64,000 nucleotides of DNA. Origin: Arthrobacter sp. (GTDB lineage: Bacteria > Actinomycetota > Actinomycetes > Actinomycetales > Micrococcaceae). This document shows positions 40,333 to 49,045 of the stretch, one piece after another (position 1 is the first letter of the stretch; every line of letters starts with the position of its first letter). The DNA lies in the NCBI GenBank assembly GCA_031277795.1, contig JAITLQ010000015.1:341667-405666 (forward strand). Reading direction: 5' to 3'. The translations under genes and the position numbers were made by a program. A model generated the notes under the pieces. The model did no database searches. It was not told the DNA's origin and worked only from the letters and a program-made list of their open reading frames with translations.

Positions 40333-41388
40333 TCACCACGCCTCGTCCTCCTCCGGATCGAGCGCGGCAAGGATCGCCTCGGTGTCCACGTCATCGGCCC
40401 GGGCAGGGTGCCAGACCGGGGCATCGTCCTTGTCGATGATGCGCGCGCGGATGCCCTCGGCCAGGTCGGGGTGTTCCATCATGAAGGCCGCGGCCCGATG
40501 CTCGCGCTCGAGCGCGCCGCGCAGCTCGTCCTCGTTGCGGGCGGCCCGCACGAGTTCGATGGCCGTGGCGGCGGCGAGCGGCGAATTGGCGAGGATGCGC
40601 TCGCGCGCGGCCTGCGCGGCGGGCCAGGCCGAGGAGCCGAGCTCCGCGAGGATGTCGGCCAACTCAGGGGCGGCGTAGCAGTGATCGATCCAGGAGCGCG
40701 AGCCACTCAGCGGCCGCGTGCTGGCCGGGGCCTGCGTGCCGTGCAGCACCTCAAGCCCCACGCCGATCTCGCCCGCGCCCAGCTGCGCCAGGTCGGAGAG
40801 CGTGGCGAGCACCTCGGCCTCGGCGTCCGCCGCCATGCAGAAGTCAGCCAGCCCGAACTCGACGGCGTCGCCGGCCCCCACCGTGTCGCCCGTCGCGGCC
40901 AGGTGCTCGGCCACGCGCCCGGGCGCGCGCCCGAGCAGGAGGCTCCCCCCGACGTCGGGCACATACCCGATGCGCGCCTCCGGCATGCCGAGGCGGGAAT
41001 CCGGCGTGACGATGCGCACCGAGGCCTGGCCCGCCAGGCCCAGGCCCGCGCCGAGCGTCAGGCCGCGCATGATCGCGACGATGGGCTTGGGGTAGGAGCC
41101 GATCTCCGCGGCGAGCTCGAACTCCGCGGCGAGGACCTCGAGGAAGGCGTCCTCGCGCCCGTCCACGAGCGCGTCGTGGAAGCCGGCCAGGTCGCCGCCG
41201 GCGCAGAAGCCGCGTTCCCCCTCGCCGCGCAGCACCACCGCGTTGACCTCGGGGGCGTAGCGCCAGGCGCGCAGGCTCTGGCCGATCGCGTCGACCATGC
41301 CGGGGGTGAGGGCGTTGATCTTGCCGGGGCGGTTGAGCGTGATGAGGCCGAGGCCGTCCGCGATCTCGCTGTGAACGTGGGTCTCCAC
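40333..41388 (-). CDS. Crotonase-fold protein, 3-hydroxyisobutyryl-CoA hydrolase-like
   Basis: A 351-residue crotonase-superfamily protein. GFCAGGDLAGFHDAL is the oxyanion-hole region, YPKPIVAIMRGLTLGAGLGLA the second conserved block, and RLGMPEARIGYVPDVGGSLLLGRAPG the active-site loop; length and C-terminal helical region fit HIBCH rather than enoyl-CoA hydratase. It would hydrolyse a 3-hydroxyacyl-CoA or hydrate an enoyl-CoA. No valine-catabolism genes are nearby; it is divergent from pcaF across twin operator-like sites, so it may belong to aromatic catabolism. Function in this setting is unproven. Confidence 0.82.
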   Translation of the reverse strand: METHVHSEIADGLGLITLNRPGKINALTPGMVDAIGQSLRAWRYAPEVNAVVLRGEGERGFCAGGDLAGFHDALVDGREDAFLEVLAAEFELAAEIGSYPKPIVAIMRGLTLGAGLGLAGQASVRIVTPDSRLGMPEARIGYVPDVGGSLLLGRAPGRVAEHLAATGDTVGAGDAVEFGLADFCMAADAEAEVLATLSDLAQLGAGEIGVGLEVLHGTQAPASTRPLSGSRSWIDHCYAAPELADILAELGSSAWPAAQAARERILANSPLAAATAIELVRAARNEDELRGALEREHRAAAFMMEHPDLAEGIRARIIDKDDAPVWHPARADDVDTEAILAALDPEEDEAW

Positions 41389-41467
41389 CTGGGCCTCCTG
41401 CGCCGACGGACTGGATGGCTCGACCGTACAGCAGGCCCTGGCACGGTGCCTCGTGTATGCGCTACCG

Positions 41468-41503
41468 TGTTCATTAGGAGAACAAGAGTTCGCACAGTGA
41501 ACA
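41468..41503. promoter_or_regulatory. Twin GTTC-N7-GAAC sites in the pcaF promoter region
   Basis: TGTTC-N7-GAACA (41468-41484) and GTTC-N7-GAAC (41488-41502) are two inverted repeats with the same geometry, 19 nt apart, placing both on one face of the helix. They end 20 nt before the pcaF ATG. Probable operator for PcaR, whose gene ends the same transcription unit. Confidence 0.6.
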
Positions 41504-41522
41504 AAGCATGCGAGGAGCCAGC

Positions 41523-42731
41523 ATGGCAGAGGCCTACGTCTACGACGCCGTCCGCACGCCCTTCGGCAAGATCGGCGGGGCGCTCGCTGCGCACCGCCCG
41601 GACGATCTGGCCGCCCACGTCATCGGCGCGCTCGTGGAGCGCGCGCCGGGGCTGGATCCGGAACGCATCGACGAGGTGACGTTCGGCAACGCCAACGGCG
41701 CGGGCGAGGAGAACCGCAACGTGGCGCGCATGGCCACGCTCCTGGCCGGCCTGCCCGTGAGCATCCCCGGCTCCACCGTCAACCGGCTGTGCGGCTCCTC
41801 CCTCGACGCCGCCATGTCCGCCTCCCGCCAGGTGGCGGTCGGGGATGCCGATCTGGTGCTCGTGGGCGGCGTCGAATCCATGTCGAGGGCGCCGTGGGTG
41901 CTGCCCAAGACCGAGCGCGCCTTCCCCACCCAGGACCTCGCGCTGGCCAACACCACGCTGGGCTGGCGGCTCGTGAACCCCGCCATGCCGCAGCGGTGGA
42001 CCGTCTCGCTCGGCGAGGCCACCGAGCAGCTGCGGCAGAAGCACGGCATCTCGCGCGAGCGGCAGGACGCGTTTGCCGCCCGCAGTCACCGGCTCGCCGC
42101 CGCGGCGTGGGACGCGGGGCACTACGACGCGCTCGTGGCGCCGGTGGCCCCCGTGGGCCGCCGGGGCGTCCTGCTCGAACGCGACGAGACCATCCGGCCC
42201 GGCTCCACCCAGGAGTCGCTGGCCGGGCTGCGCACCGTCTTCCGTGACGCCGAGCACGGGACCGTCACGGCGGGCAACGCCTCGCCCATGAGCGACGGCG
42301 CCTCCGCCGCCTGGATCGGCTCGGAGCACGCGGCCGAGCTCCTCGGCCGCGAGCCGCTGGCCCGCATCGTGTCCCGCGGCGCCCACGGCAACGAGCCCCA
42401 GTACTTCGGCGAGGCACCCGTGGAGGCGGCCAACCGGGCCCTCGCCCGAGCCGGCCTGGGCTGGGACCAGATCGACGCCGTCGAGCTCAACGAGGCCTTC
42501 GCCGCCCAGGCCCTGGCCTGCGTCGACGCCTGGGGCGTCGACGAGGAAATCGTCAACGCGTGGGGCGGCGCCCTCGCGATCGGCCACCCGCTGGGAGCCT
42601 CCGGCCTGCGCGTGCTCGGGACGCTCGCGGCCCGCCTGCGCGCCAGCGGCGGACGCTACGGCGTGGCCTCCCTCTGCATTGGCGTGGGCCAGGGCCTCGC
42701 CGTCGTCCTCGAGAACCCTCACGCCGCCTGA
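41523..42731 (+). CDS. pcaF: Beta-ketoadipyl-CoA thiolase
   Basis: A 402-residue thiolase: acyl-accepting Cys90 (NRLCGSSLDAAM), His355 (GGALAIGHPLGASGLR) and Cys385 (ASLCIGVGQGLAVVLE). It cleaves beta-ketoadipyl-CoA to succinyl-CoA and acetyl-CoA, the last step of the pathway. GAGGAG is well placed before the ATG at 41523, favouring it over an in-frame ATG 15 nt upstream. First gene of pcaF-I-J-R. General acetyl-CoA acetyltransferase activity is a weaker alternative. Confidence 0.93.
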   Translation: MAEAYVYDAVRTPFGKIGGALAAHRPDDLAAHVIGALVERAPGLDPERIDEVTFGNANGAGEENRNVARMATLLAGLPVSIPGSTVNRLCGSSLDAAMSASRQVAVGDADLVLVGGVESMSRAPWVLPKTERAFPTQDLALANTTLGWRLVNPAMPQRWTVSLGEATEQLRQKHGISRERQDAFAARSHRLAAAAWDAGHYDALVAPVAPVGRRGVLLERDETIRPGSTQESLAGLRTVFRDAEHGTVTAGNASPMSDGASAAWIGSEHAAELLGREPLARIVSRGAHGNEPQYFGEAPVEAANRALARAGLGWDQIDAVELNEAFAAQALACVDAWGVDEEIVNAWGGALAIGHPLGASGLRVLGTLAARLRASGGRYGVASLCIGVGQGLAVVLENPHAA

Positions 42732-42756
42732 GCGGCCAACACGTCAGGAACCCACT

Positions 42757-43458
42757 GTGGCACCACGCATCGCGGGCAGCGCGGCCGAGGCCGTCGCCGG
42801 AATCGCCGACGGCTCCACCGTCATGATCGGCGGCTTCGGCAACGCCGGTCAGCCCATGGAACTCATCGACGCCCTGCTGCAGGGCGGGGCCACCGGCCTC
42901 ACGGTGGTCAACAACAACGCCGGCCAGGCGGACGAGGGGCTCGCGCTGCTCATCAAGGAACGCCGCGTGGCCAAGATCGTGTGCTCCTTCCCCCGGCAAG
43001 CCGACTCGTGGCACTTCGACGCGGCCTACCGCGCCGGGGAGATCGGGCTGGAACTCGTGCCGCAGGGCAACCTGGCCGAGCGCATCCGCGCCGCGGGGGC
43101 CGGGATCGGCGCCTTCTTCACGCCCACCGGATACGGCACGCAGCTGGCCGCGGGCAAGGAGACGCGGGAGATCGACGGTGTGAACTACGTCCTGGAGCAC
43201 GCCCTCAAAGCCGACGTGGCGCTCATCAAGGCGCTGCACGCCGACGAGAAGGGCAACCTCGTCTACCGCAAGACCGCCCGCAACTTTGGCCCCATCATGG
43301 CCACCGCCGCCACGCGGACGATCGCCCAGGTGGAGGAGATCGTGCCGGTCGGCTCGCTCGATCCGGAACACGTGATCACCCCGGGGATCTTCGTCGACAC
43401 GCTCGTGCGGCTGCGCGCCGCGGCCACCCCCGTCTCTCGGCAGAAGGAGTCAGCATGA
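42757..43458 (+). CDS. pcaI: 3-oxoacid CoA-transferase subunit A
   Basis: A 233-residue CoA-transferase alpha subunit: GSTVMIGGFGNAGQPMELIDAL near the start and FFTPTGYGTQLAAGKETREIDG in the middle. With PcaJ it transfers CoA from succinyl-CoA to beta-ketoadipate. Begins with GTG, preceded by AGGAA, 25 nt after the pcaF stop codon. Confidence 0.93.
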   Translation: MAPRIAGSAAEAVAGIADGSTVMIGGFGNAGQPMELIDALLQGGATGLTVVNNNAGQADEGLALLIKERRVAKIVCSFPRQADSWHFDAAYRAGEIGLELVPQGNLAERIRAAGAGIGAFFTPTGYGTQLAAGKETREIDGVNYVLEHALKADVALIKALHADEKGNLVYRKTARNFGPIMATAATRTIAQVEEIVPVGSLDPEHVITPGIFVDTLVRLRAAATPVSRQKESA

Positions 43459-44105
43459 ACACCGAAGCGCCCCTCAGCAAGCAACAGATCGCCGCGCTCG
43501 TGGCCGCGGACATCGAGGCCGGTTCCTTCGTGAACCTCGGGATCGGGCAGCCCACGCTCGTGGCGGATCACCTGACGCCGGAGCAGGACGTCACGCTCCA
43601 TACCGAAAACGGCATGCTCGGCATGGGGCCGGCCGCGCACGGGGACGAGACGGACGCCGACCTCATCAACGCCGGCAAGATCCCCGTCACCGAGCTGCCG
43701 GGCGCCGCGTACTTCCACCACGCCGACTCGTTCGCCATGATGCGCGGAGGGCACCTGGATGTCTGTGTGCTTGGCGCCTTCCAGGTCTCCGCCGCAGGCG
43801 ACCTCGCCAACTGGTCAACGGGCGCGCCGGACGCCATCCCCGCCGTCGGCGGCGCCATGGACCTGGCCATCGGCGCCAAGCAGACGTGGGTCATGATGAG
43901 CCTCTTCACGCGCGACGGCGTGGCCAAGTTCGTCGACACGCTCGAGTACCCCGTGACGGGCCTGGGCTGTGTGACGCGCGTCTACACGGAGTCCGCCGTC
44001 TTCCTGCTCGGGCCCGACGGTGTGCGCGTGCGTTCAACGCACGGGATCGACCTCGAGGAGCTGCGCGCCCGCGTCCCAGTGGCGCTGGCTACGATCGAGG
44101 CATGA
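43455..44105 (+). CDS. pcaJ: 3-oxoacid CoA-transferase subunit B
   Basis: A 216-residue beta subunit with the catalytic Glu51 in HTENGMLGMGP and the GIGQPTLVADHL entry motif. ATGA overlaps with pcaI and with the following regulator gene show tight translational coupling across three genes. Confidence 0.94.
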   Translation: MNTEAPLSKQQIAALVAADIEAGSFVNLGIGQPTLVADHLTPEQDVTLHTENGMLGMGPAAHGDETDADLINAGKIPVTELPGAAYFHHADSFAMMRGGHLDVCVLGAFQVSAAGDLANWSTGAPDAIPAVGGAMDLAIGAKQTWVMMSLFTRDGVAKFVDTLEYPVTGLGCVTRVYTESAVFLLGPDGVRVRSTHGIDLEELRARVPVALATIEA

Positions 44106-44920
44106 GCACAGCTTCGCGCGCAACGGACGCGGCGGCCCCCGGGACGTCGGCGCCCGCGGATCCATCCCTCTTTGTCCAGTCCCTGGCGCGCGGGCTGGCG
44201 GTCATGGAGGCCTTCGACGCCGAGCACCGCGAGCTCACCCTGTCCCAAGCGGCGGCCAGGGCGGGGCTGTCCCGCGCCAGCGCGCGCCGCCTTCTGCACA
44301 CGCTCGTGGAGCTCGGCTACGCCAGCACCGACGGCTCCACCTTTGCGCTCACGCCGCGCGTGCTCGGCTTCGGCTGGTCCTACCTCTCGGGCCAGCCCTT
44401 CCCTGAGCTGGCGCTGGCGGTGCTCCGGCGGCTCTCCGAGCAGCTGGGGGAGTCGGCCTCGGCCGCCGAGCTGGACGGCACCGACGTCGTCTACGTCCAG
44501 CGCGTTGAGACCAAGCGGATCATGCGCGTCGACATCAAGCTGGGGACGCGCTTCCCGGCGGCCTGGACCAGTATGGGCCGCGTGCTGCTGGCCGGCACCG
44601 ACCGTGCGAGCTGGGAGCCGCTCCTCGAGGCGTCGCTGCCCTCGGCCCCGCCCAGCGCCAAGGTCACGGACGTCGCCGAGCTCGTCGACCTGCTCGAGGC
44701 CGTGACGGCCAGCGGCTACTGCGTGATCGATCAGGAGCTGGAGCCCGGGCTGCGCTCGGTGGCCGTGCCGGTGCGCGGCCCCTCCGGCCGCGTGGAGCAC
44801 GCGCTCAACGTCTCCCTGCGCTCGGCCGAGGACCAGAGCGCGGAGCGCGCCGGCGAGCGGGTGCTGCCCGCGCTGCTGGCGGCGGCCGCCGAGCTCGAGG
44901 CGGCCCTGGGCCGCAGGTGA
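44102..44920 (+). CDS. pcaR: IclR-family beta-ketoadipate pathway regulator
   Basis: A 272-residue regulator of the PcaR/PcaU/PobR branch of IclR: SLFVQSLARGLAVMEAFDAEHRELTLSQAAARAGLSRASARRLLHTLVELGY, then the branch-specific GWSYLSGQPFPELALAVLRRLSEQLGESASAAELDGTDVVYVQRV. Family members respond to beta-ketoadipate or protocatechuate. It overlaps pcaJ, so it is made with the enzymes and can autoregulate. Likely binding sites are the twin inverted repeats ahead of pcaF. Confidence 0.93.
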   Translation: MSTASRATDAAAPGTSAPADPSLFVQSLARGLAVMEAFDAEHRELTLSQAAARAGLSRASARRLLHTLVELGYASTDGSTFALTPRVLGFGWSYLSGQPFPELALAVLRRLSEQLGESASAAELDGTDVVYVQRVETKRIMRVDIKLGTRFPAAWTSMGRVLLAGTDRASWEPLLEASLPSAPPSAKVTDVAELVDLLEAVTASGYCVIDQELEPGLRSVAVPVRGPSGRVEHALNVSLRSAEDQSAERAGERVLPALLAAAAELEAALGRR

Positions 44921-44938
44921 AGCGGCGGGGTCAGGGCC

Positions 44939-45208
44939 TCACCACTCGGGGTCGTCGTCGTCCTCGCCGAGCACCTCGATGTGCGACCCCGAGCCGGCAA
45001 GGTCCCCGATGTCCTCGCCGGCGAAGCGTTCGCGCCGGCGCAGGGGATCGTTCTCGTCCATGCTCTCCGGGGAGTCGGAGGAACCGGTGGCCGGCGAACC
45101 GTCGCGGCCGTCGTCCTCACCGTCCCAGATCTCCTCGCGGATGATCGCATCCTCGCCCTCCGGGGCGATCTCGTCCTCCCAGAGTTCCTCGTCCTCGCGT
45201 TGCGACAT
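44939..45208 (-). CDS. Small acidic hypothetical protein
   Basis: An 89-residue protein, strongly acidic (more than a third Asp or Glu), with blocks EDEELWEDEIAPEGED and LGEDDDDPEW at the ends and a short basic stretch (LRRRERF) in the middle. GGGAGGTG precedes the ATG. No family is recognised; unstructured acidic proteins of this type may buffer ions or mimic DNA, which is speculation. It ends 18 nt from the convergent pcaR. Confidence 0.65.
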   Translation of the reverse strand: MSQREDEELWEDEIAPEGEDAIIREEIWDGEDDGRDGSPATGSSDSPESMDENDPLRRRERFAGEDIGDLAGSGSHIEVLGEDDDDPEW

Positions 45209-45230
45209 GGCGCACCTCCCGTGAGCTCGA

Positions 45231-45249
45231 GGCCGCCGCTGCGGCGGCC
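45231..45249 (-). terminator. Short GC hairpin after the LLM gene
   Basis: GGCCGCCG and CGGCGGCC pair around CTG. It lies about 105 nt beyond the LLM stop codon and just ahead of the acidic-protein gene; without a T-run its function is uncertain. Confidence 0.4.
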
Positions 45250-45354
45250 GGTGCGCCCATCCTTGCACCGCACACGCCGCGGCGCCATGCCCCGCGCCGG
45301 GGCTCCCGGTGCGGGCCTCCTGGCCGGGTCGGTGCCGGCCGGAGCTGCCGGGCC

Positions 45355-46359
45355 TCAGGCGCCGGCGCGGGCGGCCCAGGCGTCCGCCGTGAGGCGCAGC
45401 GACTCGAGCCGCCCGGCCTGGTCGAGCGCGTGGTGGACCGTGATGAGCTCGGCGGCGCCGGTCGAGTCGGCGATGCCCGCCAGCTGCTCCGCGACGCGCT
45501 GGGGCGTGCCCACGGCGCTGAAGCGGATCGAGGAGAGGATGCCGCGGCCGGAGGGGGTGTCGAGGATGAGGTCCACCTCGTCCTCCGTGAAGGGGGTCTC
45601 GCGCCCGCGGCCGAGCATGTCGCGCACACGGGCCCTGCCCACCGCTTCGAAGCGGCGGACCGCCTCCGCCGGATCCTCGGCCGCCACAACGCCGACCGCC
45701 ACGATCGGGCGGGGCGCGGCCAGGCGCGCGGAGGGGACAAACTCGCGCGTGTAGACGTCGAGCGCCTGCTCCAGGGCGTCCGGGGCGAAGTGGGAGGCGA
45801 AGGCGAAGGGGAGCCCCATGCGCGCCGCGAGCGTGGCGCCGAAGAGGCTCGAGCCCAGGATGGTCACCGGAACGCGCGCGCCGCGTCCCGGATAGGCCTG
45901 CACGGCGGGGATGCGGCTCTCGTCGTCGAGGTAGCCAAGCAACTCGGCCACGTCGGCGGGGAAATGCTCGGCGGCATCGGGAGAACGGCGCAGGGCCCGC
46001 ACCGTGGCCTGGTCGGTGCCGGGCGCGCGGCCCAGGCCGAGGTCGATGCGGCCGGGGTGCATGGCCTCGAGCATGCCGAATTGCTCGGCGATGATGAGCG
46101 GCGCGTGATTGCTGAGCATGACGCCGCCGGCGCCCACGCGGATGCGTTCGGTGTGCGCCGCGATGTGCGCCATGAGGACGGCCGTGGCCGAGGAGGCGAT
46201 GACCGGCATGTTGTGGTGTTCGGCGTACCACAGGCCGCGGTAGCCGGCGGCCTCGGCCGCCTGGGCCAGCTCCACCGCGTCGGCGAAGGGTTGCCCAGGG
46301 CTCGCCCCTGGGCGGGCCGGGGCGAGGTCGAGGACGGAGAGTTCGGGGGAGGTGCTCAC
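45355..46359 (-). CDS. Luciferase-like (LLM class) flavin monooxygenase
   Basis: A 334-residue bacterial-luciferase-fold protein: [12 protein letters not shown] start, [34 protein letters not shown] (the YAEHH flavin-site region), then [14 protein letters not shown] and [25 protein letters not shown]. This fits the MsnO8/YhbW-type group, which uses reduced FMN from a separate reductase; substrate unknown. The start is taken at GTG 46359; the ribosome-binding site is weak. Not linked by operon structure to its neighbours. Confidence 0.87.
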   Translation of the reverse strand: MSTSPELSVLDLAPARPGASPGQPFADAVELAQAAEAAGYRGLWYAEHHNMPVIASSATAVLMAHIAAHTERIRVGAGGVMLSNHAPLIIAEQFGMLEAMHPGRIDLGLGRAPGTDQATVRALRRSPDAAEHFPADVAELLGYLDDESRIPAVQAYPGRGARVPVTILGSSLFGATLAARMGLPFAFASHFAPDALEQALDVYTREFVPSARLAAPRPIVAVGVVAAEDPAEAVRRFEAVGRARVRDMLGRGRETPFTEDEVDLILDTPSGRGILSSIRFSAVGTPQRVAEQLAGIADSTGAAELITVHHALDQAGRLESLRLTADAWAARAGA

Positions 46360-46419
46360 CCCAGGGGCAACCCGGGAGGGGCGCCGGCTATTCCGGGCTC
46401 GCACCGAGGCCCACACAGA

Positions 46420-46461
46420 ACGACGCCGCCGTGCCCGCTCAGGCGGGGACGGCGGCGTCGT
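46420..46461 (-). terminator. Terminator after the cold-shock gene
   Basis: A 19-bp stem (ACGACGCCGCCGTGCCCGC with one mismatch to its partner) and TCAG loop begins 15 nt past the cold-shock stop codon. On the minus strand TTCTGTG follows. Confidence 0.8.
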
Positions 46462-46476
46462 GCGTTGGCTCGGTGC

Positions 46477-46683
46477 TCAGGCGACCGGGCGGATCTCCGT
46501 GGCCTGGAGGCCCTTGGGGCCCTCGGCCACCTCGAACTCGACGCGCTGACCCTCTTCGAGGGTGCGGAAGCCGCTCGACTGGATGGCGGAGTAGTGGGCA
46601 AAGAGGTCCTCGGAGGAGTCATCGGGGGCGATGAAACCGAAACCCTTGTCGGGGTTGAACCACTTCACGATGCCAGAAGCCAT
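46477..46683 (-). CDS. Cold-shock protein
   Basis: A 68-residue CSD protein with RNP1 KGFGFI (about 13-18) and RNP2 DLFAHY (about 27-32). It binds single-stranded RNA/DNA and melts secondary structure. AAGGAAA precedes the ATG. The promoter lies about 150 nt upstream, giving a long 5' leader as is usual for thermally controlled csp mRNAs. Confidence 0.96.
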   Translation of the reverse strand: MASGIVKWFNPDKGFGFIAPDDSSEDLFAHYSAIQSSGFRTLEEGQRVEFEVAEGPKGLQATEIRPVA

Positions 46684-46831
46684 GGGGCATTTCCTTCTTT
46701 CGGTGTCCTCCCTTTGGCGGGAGGAACGGGAAATCGCTCAGCGGGATGCCGCGCGATGTGTTCGGTCCTTGTGCTGCGTAGGACCGGTACCCCGGGCTAC
46801 TTTTCGCTAAGAACTAGGAACTACGGCACCC

Positions 46832-46860
46832 AAGCTACGTGATGCCGTTCACAAGTGAAA
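46832..46860 (-). promoter_or_regulatory. Promoter of the cold-shock gene
   Basis: On the minus strand TTTCAC (46860-46855) and TAGCTT (46837-46832) are 17 nt apart. This predicts an mRNA leader of about 140 nt before the cold-shock start codon. The -35 box overlaps a small palindrome TTCAC-AA-GTGAA. Confidence 0.5.
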
Positions 46861-46924
46861 GGGATTCGTGCCGAGAAAGGCGCAAATTTACCCAAGCGAC
46901 AACCGGTCGCTGAGGCGCGTCAGC

Positions 46925-47314
46925 TCACTCGGGGGCTTCCGGATTCCACGAGGAGCGCAGCCGGTCCAGCTCGCGGCGATCCTTCTTGGTGGGGCGCCCC
47001 GCGCCGCGGTCGCGGATCGGCACCTGGGGGATCAGGACCTTGGGCTTGGGAGGGGTGCGGTCGAGGTAGGCGGCCTGCGCCAACGGCGCCGAGACGCGCT
47101 TGGAGAGCAGGCCGGCCACCTCAAGATCGCGTTCCTCGCCGTTCTTGCGCACGCGAATGCGATCCCCGGGCACCACGGTCTGGGCGGCCTTGGCCGGCGT
47201 GCCGTTGAGCCGCACATGCCCGGCCCGGCATGCGGCCGTCGCCTCGGAACGGGTCTTGTAGACCCGCACAGCCCACAACCACGCGTCCAGGCGGACGCGT
47301 GCCGGCTCAGGCAT
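46925..47314 (-). CDS. S4-domain RNA-binding protein (Hsp15-like)
   Basis: A 129-residue protein with an N-terminal S4 domain (VRLDAWLWAVRVYKTRSEATAACRAGHVRLNGTPAKAAQTVVPGDRIRV) and a basic C-terminus (GAGRPTKKDRRELDRLRSSW). The arrangement is that of Hsp15/YrfH, which binds 50S subunits with stalled peptidyl-tRNA. The ATG lies within the end of the preceding tetR gene (8-nt overlap). Confidence 0.88.
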   Translation of the reverse strand: MPEPARVRLDAWLWAVRVYKTRSEATAACRAGHVRLNGTPAKAAQTVVPGDRIRVRKNGEERDLEVAGLLSKRVSAPLAQAAYLDRTPPKPKVLIPQVPIRDRGAGRPTKKDRRELDRLRSSWNPEAPE

Positions 47315-48020
47315 GCGCCCCGCGGGCGGGGGACACCGAGACGAGGCCGGCGATGAGGCGGCCGAGGGCGTCCTCGAAGAAACGATCGGCCCCGGCGTCG
47401 CCGCCCAGTCGGGCCAGCGTGGGATCGAGCACGCCCACGAGCTCCAGCGAGACGATGCCGTGCAGCGACGCCCACACCGTGACGGCGAGGGCGGCGGCGT
47501 CCGACTCGGGTCCCGAGAAGGTGCCGTCGGCCAGGCCGGCCTCGAAGGCGGCGCGGAGCGGGGCGAGGGAGACGTGCCAGGCCTCGTCGACGGAGTCGAG
47601 GAAGACGTCCGGCGCCGTGATCGGGACCGTCGGGATCGCCGCGGCGCGCGGGCCGCCCACGGGGGCGCGGCGCACCGCCAACCCCAAGGCATCCGAGAGG
47701 ATCGAGCGGTACTCGTTGGGGTGCTCGAGCGCCCACGTTCGGTAGGCGTGGGCCAGCGCCAGCAAGCGGTCGGCAGGGTTGCTGTCGGTGGGGACGGCCT
47801 CGAGGGAGGCGCCGAGGTCTTGCAGCGCCTGGGCCGTGAGAGCGGCCCTCAAGGAGTCCATGCCGCCAAAGAGCGTGTAGATGGCCGCCGTGGTGGTGCC
47901 CGACTGCGTCGCCAAGCGACGAGCGGACAGGGCCAGGGGTCCCTCGGTGGCAGCGATCATCGCGGCGTCCTTGAGGAGACGTTCCCGGACGGCTGCGTCA
48001 TATCGGCGTGGTCGTGGCAT
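47307..48020 (-). CDS. TetR-family regulator
   Basis: A 237-residue regulator: N-terminal helix-turn-helix (LLKDAAMIAATEGPLALSARRLATQSGTTTAAIYTLFGGMDSLRAAL) and a WHG-type C-terminal domain (TWALEHPNEYRSIL, WASLHGIVSLELVG). Ligand and targets unknown. It is co-transcribed with the S4-protein gene. A short GGCAC-N3-GTGCC repeat (48042-48054) just upstream may be its own operator. Confidence 0.9.
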   Translation of the reverse strand: MPRPRRYDAAVRERLLKDAAMIAATEGPLALSARRLATQSGTTTAAIYTLFGGMDSLRAALTAQALQDLGASLEAVPTDSNPADRLLALAHAYRTWALEHPNEYRSILSDALGLAVRRAPVGGPRAAAIPTVPITAPDVFLDSVDEAWHVSLAPLRAAFEAGLADGTFSGPESDAAALAVTVWASLHGIVSLELVGVLDPTLARLGGDAGADRFFEDALGRLIAGLVSVSPARGAHA

Positions 48021-48236
48021 GACCTCAGTGTTCCAGCCCGAGGCACCGCGTGCCAGTTGACACAGCGGTAAACCCTGAAGGTGTTATTTGTGCATGTGCT
48101 CGTCACCTCGCCGAAGGCAGGCCAGCCTTGCCTGTCTTTCGCCGCGCATGGCGGCGTGACGAACGCGTGCTGAACGTCGATCAGGCGAGCCTTTCCTTGG
48201 ATGCGCGCCGCCGGAAAGGGCCCTAGTGTTCTAGCC

Positions 48237-48743
48237 ATGGAACTCACCGGAAAGCTCGAAGAGGCCTTCAACCGCCAGGTCACCCTGGAACTTGAGGCCG
48301 CCATCACCTACCGCCAGCTCGCCATCGAAATGGACCTCATGGACCTCCCCGGCCTCGCCGGCTGGTTCAAGGCCCAGGCCGAGGAGGAGCTGGAACATCG
48401 CGACAAGTTCATCACCCACATGGTGGACCGTGGCTCCCGCCCGGTCTTCCAGGCCATCCCCGCGCAGGGCCTGGAGATCACCACCGTCCTCAAGGCCTTC
48501 GAGGCGTCCCTGGCCCACGAGGTCAAGGTCTCCGAGGCCATCCGCGACCTCTACCGCCTGGCCCTCGAGACCGGCGACATCGATTCCCTGCCCCTGCTGA
48601 ACTGGTTCGTCGACGAGCAGGTCGAGGAAGAGGCCACCGTGGGCGGCATCATTGGCCGCGTTAAGCGCGTGGGCGGCGACGGCTCCGGGATCCTCGCGCT
48701 GGATCGCGAGCTCGGTGCCCGCGGTCCCGAGGACGAGGACTGA
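48237..48743 (+). CDS. Ferritin
   Basis: A 168-residue four-helix non-haem ferritin. Ferroxidase residues are present: Glu18, Glu51, His54 (AEEELEHRDK), Glu95 and Glu127 (FVDEQVEEEA). It oxidises and stores iron in the cytoplasm. TAGTGT lies 7 nt before the ATG, so the mRNA is probably leaderless. An imperfect repeat AGGCA-N9-TGCCT (48115-48133) about 100 nt upstream could be an iron-dependent site, but it is weak. A small inverted repeat GATCCTCA/TGAGGATC overlaps the stop codon. Confidence 0.93.
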   Translation: MELTGKLEEAFNRQVTLELEAAITYRQLAIEMDLMDLPGLAGWFKAQAEEELEHRDKFITHMVDRGSRPVFQAIPAQGLEITTVLKAFEASLAHEVKVSEAIRDLYRLALETGDIDSLPLLNWFVDEQVEEEATVGGIIGRVKRVGGDGSGILALDRELGARGPEDED

Positions 48744-48774
48744 TCCTCACCTGAGGATCTCGCCCGAACGCAGG

Positions 48775-48809
48775 AACACCCCGTCTCCCCTTGAGGGAGG
48801 CGGGGTGTT
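48775..48809 (+). terminator. Terminator of the ferritin gene
   Basis: A 15-bp stem (AACACCCCGTCTCCC, one G-U pair) with a TTGA-type loop is followed by GTTGTCTTGTCTT. It is preceded by a second small hairpin at 48742-48759. Confidence 0.85.
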
Positions 48810-48833
48810 GTTGTCTTGTCTTCTCTTCCCCGA

Positions 48834-48889
48834 ATCGGAGTGGGTTCGGTACGTTTTTTGGCCAGAAACCGTACCGAACACACGCCGAT
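48834..48889. repeat. Palindromic element, family B copy 1
   Basis: Arms of 20 bp (ATCGGAGTGGGTTCGGTACG and partner, two mismatches) around a loop containing TTTTTTGGCCA. It is closely related to the elements at 52839 and 58889, here more diverged. It lies between the convergent ferritin and AI-2E transporter genes. Confidence 0.9.
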
Positions 48890-49045
48890 CCTGAGGAGGA
48901 GGGGGCGTGTCTTGGGGAGGTGGGGAGTGTCCTGCGGAGGGGAGTGTCCAGAGGAGGGCGGGGAGTCCTGAAGAAGGGCGAGGAGGGGGAACGCACGACG
49001 GCGGGTGGCCGGGGTGGTGCCCCGGTCACCCGCCGCGTTCGTCGC

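Noticed and set aside
48115..48133. Iron box upstream of ferritin
   Set aside because: AGGCA-N9-TGCCT has the right spacing but poor match to the DtxR/IdeR consensus; too weak to list as a site.
48834..48889. Family B palindrome as an ordinary rho-independent terminator
   Set aside because: The T-run is in the loop and none follows the stem; the ferritin gene already has a proper terminator at 48775-48809.
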